From contig JAFZVW010000023.1 in assembly GCA_017617635.1 (NCBI GenBank), forward strand, positions 1 through 64,000: a stretch of DNA of 64,000 bases. The letters are read 5' to 3'. The notes beneath the pieces are model-generated. The model was not told where the DNA came from, ran no database searches, and was given only the letters and a program-made list of their open reading frames with translations. Made by a program: the position numbers and the translations under genes. Below, piece after piece: positions 1 to 6,402 of this stretch. This DNA is from Bacteroidaceae bacterium. GTDB taxonomy: Bacteria; Bacteroidota; Bacteroidia; Bacteroidales; Bacteroidaceae. Within the stretch, counting starts at the first letter, position 1, and every line of letters starts with the position of its first letter.

Positions 1-317
1 ATGGTTGTTAAATAGTGGTTGACTTCGTCGACCCTCTTAAGACTCCCGAAGCTCTGCGACCGTCCCGCAGGGGCAACACCGGTCAAGAGCTTCATGGTCG
101 TCTTGGCGAGCGTTCCACAGTTGTTAAACAATTGTTTATCGCGGCAGAGCCGCATGGAACTACTCTTTATCGTACCGCATAACGATAAATAGCGACAGGA
201 GGGCCGGCAATTGGCTTTGCCGAAGTTACTGCGTCTCGGCAAAAAAAGAAAACAATTTCTTTCTTTTGCTCTCAACTTTTCGTAACTTTGCAGCATCAAA
301 TTAAATATCCTTAAGGT
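1..317. other. Structured non-coding region upstream of the PurF paralogue
   Basis: No convincing gene is seen here. The stretch is packed with inverted repeats: 17-23 with 27-33; 48-55 with 86-93, enclosing 58-62 with 80-84 and CCC 64-66 with GGG 71-73; 112-117 with 155-160, enclosing GCGGC 141-145 with GCCGC 149-153; and 166-173 with 182-189. A minus-strand frame opens with ATG at 153-155 and is still open at base 1 (51 codons), but it encodes nothing I recognise. The only clear signal is the promoter near 283-290. It could be a structured RNA, a repeat element or the edge of something lying outside the window. Confidence 0.5.
283..290 (+). promoter_or_regulatory. Bacteroidetes -7 element for the PurF paralogue
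   Basis: TAACTTTG matches TAnnTTTG. It lies 27 nt before the ATG at 318, and a TTTG lies at 265-268. Confidence 0.7.
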
Positions 318-1736
318 ATGGGTGGTTTTTTTGGTACGGTGAGTCAGAAGCCTTGTATCACTGATTTGTTTTACGGGACTGATTATCAGTCACATCTGGG
401 AACGCGGCGTGCGGGTATGGTGACTTTTGACCGGCAGAATGGTTTCAAGCGTAGTATTCATAATCTGGAGAACACTTACTTCAGGACCAGGTTTGAACCT
501 GAACTGGATGAGTTTGTGGGCAACAGCGGCATTGGCATTATTTCTGATACGGATGCGCAGCCTTTGCTGATGAACAGTCATCTGGGGCGTTTTGCCTTGG
601 TTACTGTTGCGAAGATAAACAATATCGAGGAACTGGCGCAGAAACTGCTTGCTGAGGGCAAGGTGCTGAGCGAGTTCTCGTCGGGCAGGATAAACCCGAC
701 TGAGCTTATCGGTCTGTTGATAACGACGGGCAGGAACTATGTGGAGGGTATCGAGAATGTCTACAGGTCTGTGAAGGGTTCGTGCTCGATGTTGATTCTG
801 ACCGAGGACGGTATCATTGGTGCCAGGGATTTCTGGGGCCGTACTCCTATTGTAATAGGTAAGAAGGATGGGGCAATGGCTTTCGCGAGCGAGAGTACGG
901 CTTTCCCTAATCTGGATTACGAGATATTGCATTATGTGGGTCCGGGCGAGATTGTGAAGATACAGCATGATGGTATGCAGATCTTGCGCAACAGGGAGAA
1001 GAAGATGCAGATTTGCTCTTTCCTGTGGGTGTACTATGGTTTCCCGACGAGTAATTTCGAGGGTGTGAATACCGAGGAGGTGCGTAATGCCTGTGGTCCT
1101 GCACTGGGTGCAGAGGATGTTGATACGGAGGTTGACTTTGCCAGCGGTGTTCCTGACAGTGGTATTGGTATGGCTGTGGGTTATGCCGAGGGGCATAGGA
1201 TCCCATATCGTCGTGCCATTGCGAAGTATACGCCTACGTGGCCTCGCAGTTTCATGCCTGCGCGTCAGGAGATGCGTAATCTGGTTGCCAAGATGAAACT
1301 GATTGCGAACAAGCAGCTGCTGGACGGCAAGAGGATAGTGTTCTGTGATGATTCGATTGTGCGTGGTACGCAGCTGAGGGATAATACTCAGGTGTTGCAT
1401 GACTTGGGTGCCAAGGAGGTTCACATGCGTATTGCCTGTCCTCCGCTGTTGTATGCTTGTCAGTTTGTCAACTTCTCGGCAAGCAAGAACGAGCTGGAGC
1501 TGATAACGCGTCAGGTTATCCGTGACTTTGAGGGTGACATGAACAGGAATGTGGAGGCGTATACCAGGACGGATTCGCCTGAGTACAAGCGTATGGTGGA
1601 TGAGATTGCCAGGCGTCTGCATCTGGATTCGCTGAAGTTCGCGAAGCTGGAGACGATAGTCAAGGCGATAGGTTTGCCCAAGGATATGATTTGTACGCAC
1701 TGCTTTGACGGAAGCAGTTTCCATACATTGGAATAG
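318..1736 (+). CDS. Amidophosphoribosyltransferase (PurF) paralogue lacking the N-terminal Cys nucleophile
   Basis: The protein has 472 residues, about the length of PurF. The C-terminal half keeps a phosphoribosyltransferase PRPP loop (DDSIVRGT, residues 344-351). Four cysteines, C233, C381, C459 and C462, sit where the [4Fe-4S] ligands of Bacillus-type PurF lie (C459xxC462 near the end). The N-terminal Ntn-glutaminase domain begins MGGFFGT, whereas active PurF begins MCG after processing, so the glutamine-hydrolysing Cys is absent. Families like this are widespread in Bacteroidetes and are normally annotated as amidophosphoribosyltransferase. I infer an ammonia-dependent or regulatory transferase rather than a full glutamine enzyme. 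It is monocistronic: its own promoter is upstream and a hairpin terminator follows. Confidence 0.85.
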   Translation: MGGFFGTVSQKPCITDLFYGTDYQSHLGTRRAGMVTFDRQNGFKRSIHNLENTYFRTRFEPELDEFVGNSGIGIISDTDAQPLLMNSHLGRFALVTVAKINNIEELAQKLLAEGKVLSEFSSGRINPTELIGLLITTGRNYVEGIENVYRSVKGSCSMLILTEDGIIGARDFWGRTPIVIGKKDGAMAFASESTAFPNLDYEILHYVGPGEIVKIQHDGMQILRNREKKMQICSFLWVYYGFPTSNFEGVNTEEVRNACGPALGAEDVDTEVDFASGVPDSGIGMAVGYAEGHRIPYRRAIAKYTPTWPRSFMPARQEMRNLVAKMKLIANKQLLDGKRIVFCDDSIVRGTQLRDNTQVLHDLGAKEVHMRIACPPLLYACQFVNFSASKNELELITRQVIRDFEGDMNRNVEAYTRTDSPEYKRMVDEIARRLHLDSLKFAKLETIVKAIGLPKDMICTHCFDGSSFHTLE

Positions 1737-1745
1737 GAAGAAAAA

Positions 1746-1773
1746 GAAATCCCGACCAAGCGGCCGGGATTTC
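1746..1773. terminator. Hairpin terminator between convergent purF-like and HU genes
   Basis: A 9-bp stem (1746-1754 with 1765-1773, GAAATCCCG/CGGGATTTC) has a 10-nt loop and a poly-A run on the purF side. It sits just after the purF-like stop and 28 nt before the end of the HU gene, so it probably works in both directions. Confidence 0.75.
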
Positions 1774-1800
1774 TTGTATATGTCAAATGGTAATGCGACG

Positions 1801-2085
1801 TTATTTCTTGAGTTTGGAAACTTGCTCAAGGAACTCGGGGCATGGCTTGAATGCGGGGATGTAGTGCTCGGGAACGATGATGGTCTCCTTCTTGCAGATG
1901 TTGCGGGCTGTCTTTGTGGCACGCTTCTTGAGGTTGAAGGTTCCGAAACCGCGCAGGTAGATGTTCTCGCCGTCGGCCATTGTCCTCTTTGTTATTTCCA
2001 TGAATGCCTCGACTGCGGTCAGGGCTGTTGTCTGATCGATGCCTGTCTCGTTTGAGATGGAACGGACTAATTCTTGCTTTGTCAT
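1801..2085 (-). CDS. HU-family DNA-binding protein
   Basis: The 94-residue protein has the full HU/IHF fold signature. It starts MTKQELVRSISNETG, has a helical dimerisation region, then GFGTFNLKKRATKTARN (the beta-arm approach) and the arm and C-terminal helix. A longer frame extends upstream to 2190, but the extra 35 residues are low-complexity and the family always starts near MTK, so 2085 is chosen. It bends and compacts DNA as a dimer. The -7 box TACCTTTG at 2129-2136 places transcription start about 35-40 nt before this ATG, which supports the start. Whether it is HU proper or an IHF-like paralogue cannot be settled from sequence alone. Confidence 0.92.
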   Translation of the reverse strand: MTKQELVRSISNETGIDQTTALTAVEAFMEITKRTMADGENIYLRGFGTFNLKKRATKTARNICKKETIIVPEHYIPAFKPCPEFLEQVSKLKK

Positions 2086-2128
2086 ATTTTCTGTTTTATT
2101 TTTGTTGTGATTTTTCCAAATGCAGGCA

Positions 2129-2136
2129 CAAAGGTA
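2129..2136 (-). promoter_or_regulatory. -7 element for the HU gene
   Basis: On the minus strand this reads TACCTTTG. A TTTTG lies upstream at 2148-2152. Confidence 0.65.
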
Positions 2137-2202
2137 AGCATTTTTTGCAAAATGCCAATGCGTGCCAATCGTTAAATTGTTGTAAATCACACTTTTTTGA
2201 CC

Positions 2203-2337
2203 TTAATCCTCCTCGGTCAGGGAATCCAGCACCTGGTGGTAATGCTTGGGCAGGTTGTACTTGTAGTACATGTGGTCGAACCATGCTGCCAGATATACGA
2301 TTGCTACGAAGCCAATCCAGATATAGAGATAAATCAT
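2203..2337 (-). CDS. 44-residue membrane protein downstream of the CobW-type GTPase
   Basis: A short frame starts 13 nt after the stop of the GTPase gene, with an AAGGA-like sequence just before its ATG. The product begins MIYLYIWIGFVAIVYLAAWF, one transmembrane helix (about residues 3-20). A charged tail follows, rich in Tyr and His and ending in acidic residues. The spacing, purine-rich ribosome site and clean membrane-helix composition argue that it is translated and co-transcribed with the GTPase. I do not recognise the family. Given the neighbour, a role in metal handling or membrane tethering is possible but unproven. Confidence 0.6.
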   Translation of the reverse strand: MIYLYIWIGFVAIVYLAAWFDHMYYKYNLPKHYHQVLDSLTEED

Positions 2338-2350
2338 ATTCCTTGTGTGT

Positions 2351-3568
2351 CTAATCGGTTAAACATGCTTGCAGTTTTTGCTTCAGGTCGTCAGTGTCCA
2401 TGTTCTGCCCGATGAATACCAGTTTCTGCATCCTGTCGCCGTATACATCGTCCCAGTCGGCTTGCAGGCGTGTATCGCGTGCGAGTATGGGCTTCAGCTC
2501 GTCTTCGGGCATGGTGGCGTACCATTGGCCTGCCTGTCGCAGTGAAACCTGGCGTCCGGCTTGCTCGAACAGGTAGCACATGTGTTCCTCGCCCTTGAAA
2601 TAGCACATGCCTTTGGCCCGGATTATGCTCTTGGGCCACTGGCGTGCGACGAAATGGTCAAAGAGTCCTAGGTTCATCGGGCGGCGGCTGTAGAATACCC
2701 ATGTGGATATGCCGTATTCCTCGCCGTGGGTATGCTCGTGGTCATGGTGATGGCCGCAGCAGCAGTGTTCGCCGTCGTGGTGATGGTGGTGACATTCCTC
2801 GTGTTCGTGCTCGTGATGGTGTTCGTGGTGGTCTTCTTCCTCGTGGTGGTGGTCCTTTTCCAGTTCTTCGATCCACCGGGCACTGGTGGAGACTTTTTCG
2901 AAGTCAAAGATATTGGTGTCCAGTATCTTTTCGAATTCCACATCGCAGTAGTCGCAGGGGATGATTTCTGCCTTGGGTTGCAGTGTGTGCAGGATTTGGC
3001 GGATGCGTCCGAGTTCCTCTCTGCTGACTTCGCTGGCCTTGTTAAGGAGTATAATGTTGCAGAACTCTATCTGCTGGATGACAAGGTTGGCAATGTCGTC
3101 CTCGGCAAGTGTCTGTCCTGTAAGATCCAGGCCGCTGTTGAACTCGTCCTTGAGCCTGAGTGCATCCACGACGGAGCAGATGCAGTCAAGGGTGATGTCC
3201 TCGCTGTCGGGTGCTGTGCCTGTCAGCTGGCGATAGCTGCATATCGTCTGGGCGATGGGTGCAGGCTCGCATATGCCGCTTGCTTCGATTACGATGTAGT
3301 CAAAGCGGCCTGTCTCGTTTATGTCCTTGAGCTGCTGGACGAGGTCCATTTTCAGGTTGCAACATATACAGCCGTTCTGCAATGCTATGAGCGAATCGTC
3401 CTGCTGGTTGACAATACCGCCTTGCTGTATTAGGTCGGCATCGATGTTGACCTCGCCTATGTCGTTTACGATAACGGCGAATCTTATTCCTTTGTTGTTA
3501 TTGAGTATGCGGTTGAGCAGGGTAGTCTTTCCGCTGCCCAGATAGCCTGTGATGAGTAGTACTTTCAT
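2351..3568 (-). CDS. CobW/COG0523-family metallochaperone GTPase with His-rich metal-binding insert
   Basis: The 405-residue protein has a P-loop GYLGSGKT (residues 8-15), the family signature CICC (67-70), and an NKAS nucleotide-specificity motif in the G domain. After the G domain comes an insert of roughly 45 residues made mainly of His, Glu and Asp with several Cys. The CobW C-terminal domain follows. COG0523 proteins deliver Zn, Co or other metals to client enzymes using GTP, and His-rich stretches store or sense metal. The frame extends upstream to 3667, but the P-loop needs a start at 3568, where MKVLLITGYLGSGKT begins. It is followed immediately by a 44-residue membrane protein. The client metal cannot be read from sequence. 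Confidence 0.9.
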   Translation of the reverse strand: MKVLLITGYLGSGKTTLLNRILNNNKGIRFAVIVNDIGEVNIDADLIQQGGIVNQQDDSLIALQNGCICCNLKMDLVQQLKDINETGRFDYIVIEASGICEPAPIAQTICSYRQLTGTAPDSEDITLDCICSVVDALRLKDEFNSGLDLTGQTLAEDDIANLVIQQIEFCNIILLNKASEVSREELGRIRQILHTLQPKAEIIPCDYCDVEFEKILDTNIFDFEKVSTSARWIEELEKDHHHEEEDHHEHHHEHEHEECHHHHHDGEHCCCGHHHDHEHTHGEEYGISTWVFYSRRPMNLGLFDHFVARQWPKSIIRAKGMCYFKGEEHMCYLFEQAGRQVSLRQAGQWYATMPEDELKPILARDTRLQADWDDVYGDRMQKLVFIGQNMDTDDLKQKLQACLTD

Positions 3569-3602
3569 ATATATAATATGTATTTGCCGGAGTTTGTCTG
3601 TC

Positions 3603-5066
3603 TTATCGCTTGTTGGCCGGGTCACAGGTGAGGTCGATACCCAGTTTCTTGATGATTTTCTGGTCAACCTCGCTGAGCATTACGGTTGAGTGTGCCTGCA
3701 GGCCGTTGAGCTGCGGAAGCATGGCGAGTGCGCGGCGGCAGTTGACGTCATTGAGCGACAGGACTGAGAGGGCTACAAGTACCTCGTCTGTGTGCAGGCG
3801 TGGGTTGTGGCCTCCCAGATACTGTACCTTGGTCTTCTGTATGGGCTCGATAAAGTTCTCGGGAATAAGCTTGATGCTGTGGTCAATGCCTGCCAGGTGT
3901 TTAAGTGCATTGAGCAGCAGGCTGGCGCAGGTTCCCAGCAGGGGACTGCTGCCTGCTGTAATCATGGTGCCGTCTGCCAGTTCGATGGCTGAGCATTCGG
4001 TGCCGTTCTTTTCCTGACGTTTTCTGGCTGCTATGGTTGTGGCACGGCGGTCGGTGGTGATGCGTGCCTGCTTGAGCAGCAGTGCAATCTTGTTGACCTC
4101 TGCCTCGTTCATGGCGCCAAGTGCCATCTTGTTAAGGGCTGTGTAGTAACGGCGTATGATTTCCTGGCGGCTGGCTTCCTTGCAGACCTCGTCGTCAGAG
4201 ATGCAGAAGCCTACCATGTTGACGCCCATGTCGGTGGGGCTCTTGTACGGGCACTTGCCGTAGATACCGTCGAAGATTGCCGTCAGTACGGGGAATATCT
4301 CCACGTCGCGGTTGTAGTTGATGGCAACCTTGTTGTAGGCTTCCATGTGGAAGGGGTCGATTTCGTTTACGTCATTCAGGTCGGCTGTAGCAGCCTCGTA
4401 TGCTATGTTTACGGGATGTTTCAGTGGAAGGTTCCATACGGGAAAGGTTTCGAACTTGGCATAACCTGCATTTACTCCGCGCTTGTGCTCGTTATACAGC
4501 TGTGAGAGACATACTGCCATCTTGCCGCTGCCGGGCCCTGGGGCTGTAACGATAACGAGGGGGCGTGTGGTCTCGACATAGTCGTCCTTGCCAAAACCCT
4601 CGTCGCTGTCTATCAGGGCGACATTGTTGGGATATCCCTCGATGGTGTAGTGGTAGTATGTCTTGATGCCCATTGACTCCAGACGACGGCGGTAGTCGTC
4701 TGCTGAGCATTGTCCGTTGTAGTGGGTGATGACGACGCTGCCTACCATGAAACCGCGGTTCTGGAATTCCTGGCGCAGGCGCAACACATCCTCGTTATAG
4801 GTGATGCCCAGGTCCTGCCGTATCTTGTTCTTCTCGATGTCAACAGCGCTGATGACGATTACGATTTCAGCCTGGGAACTGAGCTGTGAAAGCATCTTCA
4901 GCTTGGAGTCGGGCTGAAAGCCGGGCAGTACGCGGCTGGCATGATGGTCGTCGAACAACTTGCCGCCAAGCTCCAGATAAAGCTTGCCCTGAAATTCGGC
5001 TATGCGTTGCTTGATGTGCTCACTTTGAATGCGAATATACTTGTCGTTGTCAAATCCGTACCTCAT
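3603..5066 (-). CDS. DUF1846 (UPF0371) family protein
   Basis: The 487-residue, full-length DUF1846 protein starts MRYGFDNDKYIRIQSEHI at 5066; upstream codons to 5099 are not family-like. A glycine-rich segment near the middle (VTAPGPGSGKMAVCL) resembles a nucleotide-binding loop. The family is conserved, cytoplasmic and of uncertain biochemical role. The -7 box at 5097-5104 reads into this gene. The GTPase gene starts 34 nt downstream, so the two may be co-transcribed. Confidence 0.85.
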   Translation of the reverse strand: MRYGFDNDKYIRIQSEHIKQRIAEFQGKLYLELGGKLFDDHHASRVLPGFQPDSKLKMLSQLSSQAEIVIVISAVDIEKNKIRQDLGITYNEDVLRLRQEFQNRGFMVGSVVITHYNGQCSADDYRRRLESMGIKTYYHYTIEGYPNNVALIDSDEGFGKDDYVETTRPLVIVTAPGPGSGKMAVCLSQLYNEHKRGVNAGYAKFETFPVWNLPLKHPVNIAYEAATADLNDVNEIDPFHMEAYNKVAINYNRDVEIFPVLTAIFDGIYGKCPYKSPTDMGVNMVGFCISDDEVCKEASRQEIIRRYYTALNKMALGAMNEAEVNKIALLLKQARITTDRRATTIAARKRQEKNGTECSAIELADGTMITAGSSPLLGTCASLLLNALKHLAGIDHSIKLIPENFIEPIQKTKVQYLGGHNPRLHTDEVLVALSVLSLNDVNCRRALAMLPQLNGLQAHSTVMLSEVDQKIIKKLGIDLTCDPANKR

Positions 5067-5096
5067 AGATAGTCTTGTTTGTAATATATTCGCGTG

Positions 5097-5104
5097 CAAA
5101 GGTA
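5097..5104 (-). promoter_or_regulatory. -7 element for the DUF1846 gene
   Basis: On the minus strand this reads TACCTTTG, 31 nt before the chosen ATG at 5066. Confidence 0.65.
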
Positions 5105-5125
5105 CGAAAAAAATAATTTATGTCC

Positions 5126-6058
5126 CTAGGATTTTATCGGAATTGTGTACTTGAGCTTGATTGTTCCTACCGAGACGGCGGCTTCGACGGTATTGACCTC
5201 GTCTTTGAGACAGTCAAGGCATGTGAATGTGACGATATATCCGCCGTCCTGGCATGTTGCGCGCATGTCGTCAGCGCATTTGCTGGCAAGTTTCATTGTG
5301 CGTGTACATGTGATCTTGTGTCCATGAAGCATTACGTCCAGATACCATTTGCCTTCACGTTCCTCGCCAACCAGAGAAAGCTGTCTGTACATTGCCTGAA
5401 ATTCGTTCTGCAGTTTCCTGGCGTGTTCCTGGCGCTGTTCGTCCAGGAAGAAACTGATAAGCTCCTGGCATGATGCTGCACCATTGTCGATGTCCTCGAC
5501 TTTACCGATGTTCTTGGCGAGATTGTCCAAATCGTTCAGTTTTTTATCCATCTTGGCGTCCAGTTCCTTGAACTGTTCGCGCCATAACTGCAGCTGCCCC
5601 TCGGTGATGCTGTACTGGATTGCTGCCATGTAGGTAATTTGCCTGGTTTTCTTGTCCTGACGCTTTTCCCAGTAGGAGTCCCGGATTTTTGTTTCGGAGA
5701 TGCCGCTCAGGAATGGCAAGCGTGCTGCTATGACGGTGGTCTTGGATTCGGATTTCTCGGTTGTTGTTACGTCATCGTTCCTGAGCTCGTTTTGCAGGCT
5801 TTCCTTGTAGCTTGAGGAGATGTTGGTTGCTATACCTTCGACAATTTTGACATAGAGGGCCTGCATGCATCGGCGACGTGCGGCCTCAAGGTCCTTGTCC
5901 TCGCAGGAAACGGTCATATAGGTGGTCGAGGACTTGCCAAGCCATTCGGGTTGTTTCTTCTGACTGCTGTCCATTATCTTCCATCCCTGTGCCTGTGCGC
6001 TGGCTGTGGTGATGACAAGCATCACTGTGAGCATTATTAACAGTTTTGCGTATTTCAT
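5126..6058 (-). CDS. Exported protein of unknown function
   Basis: The 310-residue product has a clear signal peptide (MKYAKLLIMLTVMLVITTASAQA) with a predicted cleavage after AQA. The mature part has an Ala/Arg-rich helix (LEAARRRCMQAL) and central coiled-coil-like charged helices. Its C-terminal third has four Cys that could form disulfides. The helix after cleavage resembles the N-terminal part of LPP20/FlgT-like periplasmic proteins, but I would not assign a family on that. The start at 6058 is set by the signal peptide and by the -7 box at 6089-6096. It is probably a single-gene unit. Confidence 0.75.
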   Translation of the reverse strand: MKYAKLLIMLTVMLVITTASAQAQGWKIMDSSQKKQPEWLGKSSTTYMTVSCEDKDLEAARRRCMQALYVKIVEGIATNISSSYKESLQNELRNDDVTTTEKSESKTTVIAARLPFLSGISETKIRDSYWEKRQDKKTRQITYMAAIQYSITEGQLQLWREQFKELDAKMDKKLNDLDNLAKNIGKVEDIDNGAASCQELISFFLDEQRQEHARKLQNEFQAMYRQLSLVGEEREGKWYLDVMLHGHKITCTRTMKLASKCADDMRATCQDGGYIVTFTCLDCLKDEVNTVEAAVSVGTIKLKYTIPIKS

Positions 6059-6088
6059 AATATCAACGTTTTTAGAATATTTGCATGA

Positions 6089-6096
6089 CAAAGATA
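6089..6096 (-). promoter_or_regulatory. -7 element for the exported protein gene
   Basis: On the minus strand this reads TATCTTTG, 31 nt before the ATG at 6058. Confidence 0.65.
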
Positions 6097-6151
6097 TAAA
6101 ATAATCCTGAATTCAAAATTTATAATTCACAAGAAGCTGCCTGAAAAACAA

Positions 6152-6185
6152 AAAAGGACCTGAAACTATTGCTTCAAGTCCTTTT
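6152..6185 (-). terminator. Rho-independent terminator of the CAT-anticodon tRNA
   Basis: Immediately 3' of the tRNA on the minus strand is a stem of about 13 bp with one wobble pair (AAAAGGAC... with ...GTCCTTTT), followed by a T-rich tract. Confidence 0.8.
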
Positions 6186-6187
6186 CG

Positions 6188-6261
6188 TAGCGGGAGTGGG
6201 TCACGATCCCACGACCTCCGGATTATGAATCCGACGCTCTAACCAGCTGAGCTATCCCGCC
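6188..6261 (-). tRNA. tRNA with anticodon CAT (Met or Ile2)
   Basis: The 74-nt gene makes a full cloverleaf on the minus strand: acceptor GGCGGGA with TCCCGCT, D stem GCTC/GAGC, anticodon stem TCGGA/TCCGG around loop TTCATAA, T stem GTGGG/CCCAC, discriminator A. CCA is not encoded. The T loop is ATCGTGA instead of the usual TTCRANY, so 54 is A and 58 is T, the reverse of the normal T54-A58 pair. It is not an initiator, since it lacks the three G-C pairs of the initiator anticodon stem. Elongator Met and lysidine-type Ile2 cannot be separated here. Confidence 0.92.
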
Positions 6262-6375
6262 GAAAACCGTGTGCAAAGGTATTAAATGTTTTGATTCCGG
6301 CAAATGTTTTGTTCATATTTTTACAATAAAACGTAAAACTTTGTAAAAAAAGCAGTGGAACGCCTACTTAATTTG

Positions 6376-6383
6376 TATCTTTG
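6376..6383 (+). promoter_or_regulatory. -7 element for the lptF/G-ribBA-aminotransferase operon
   Basis: TATCTTTG lies 19 nt before the ATG at 6403, giving a short 5' leader. Confidence 0.65.
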
Positions 6384-6402
6384 CGCGGCATCAAACGCGC
6401 AC

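Noticed and set aside
16..189. Plus-strand open frame in the left-edge region
   Set aside because: No good start before 94 and no family resemblance. The nested inverted repeats explain the sequence better.
390..1922. 510-codon open frame opposite the PurF paralogue
   Set aside because: Low-complexity His/Arg/Thr-rich translation produced by codon bias of the true gene; no domain and no promoter.
2726..3433. 235-codon hydrophobic frame opposite the His tract of the CobW-type gene
   Set aside because: The Val/Met/Phe runs are the reverse complement of His/Glu codons. It is a shadow, not a membrane protein.
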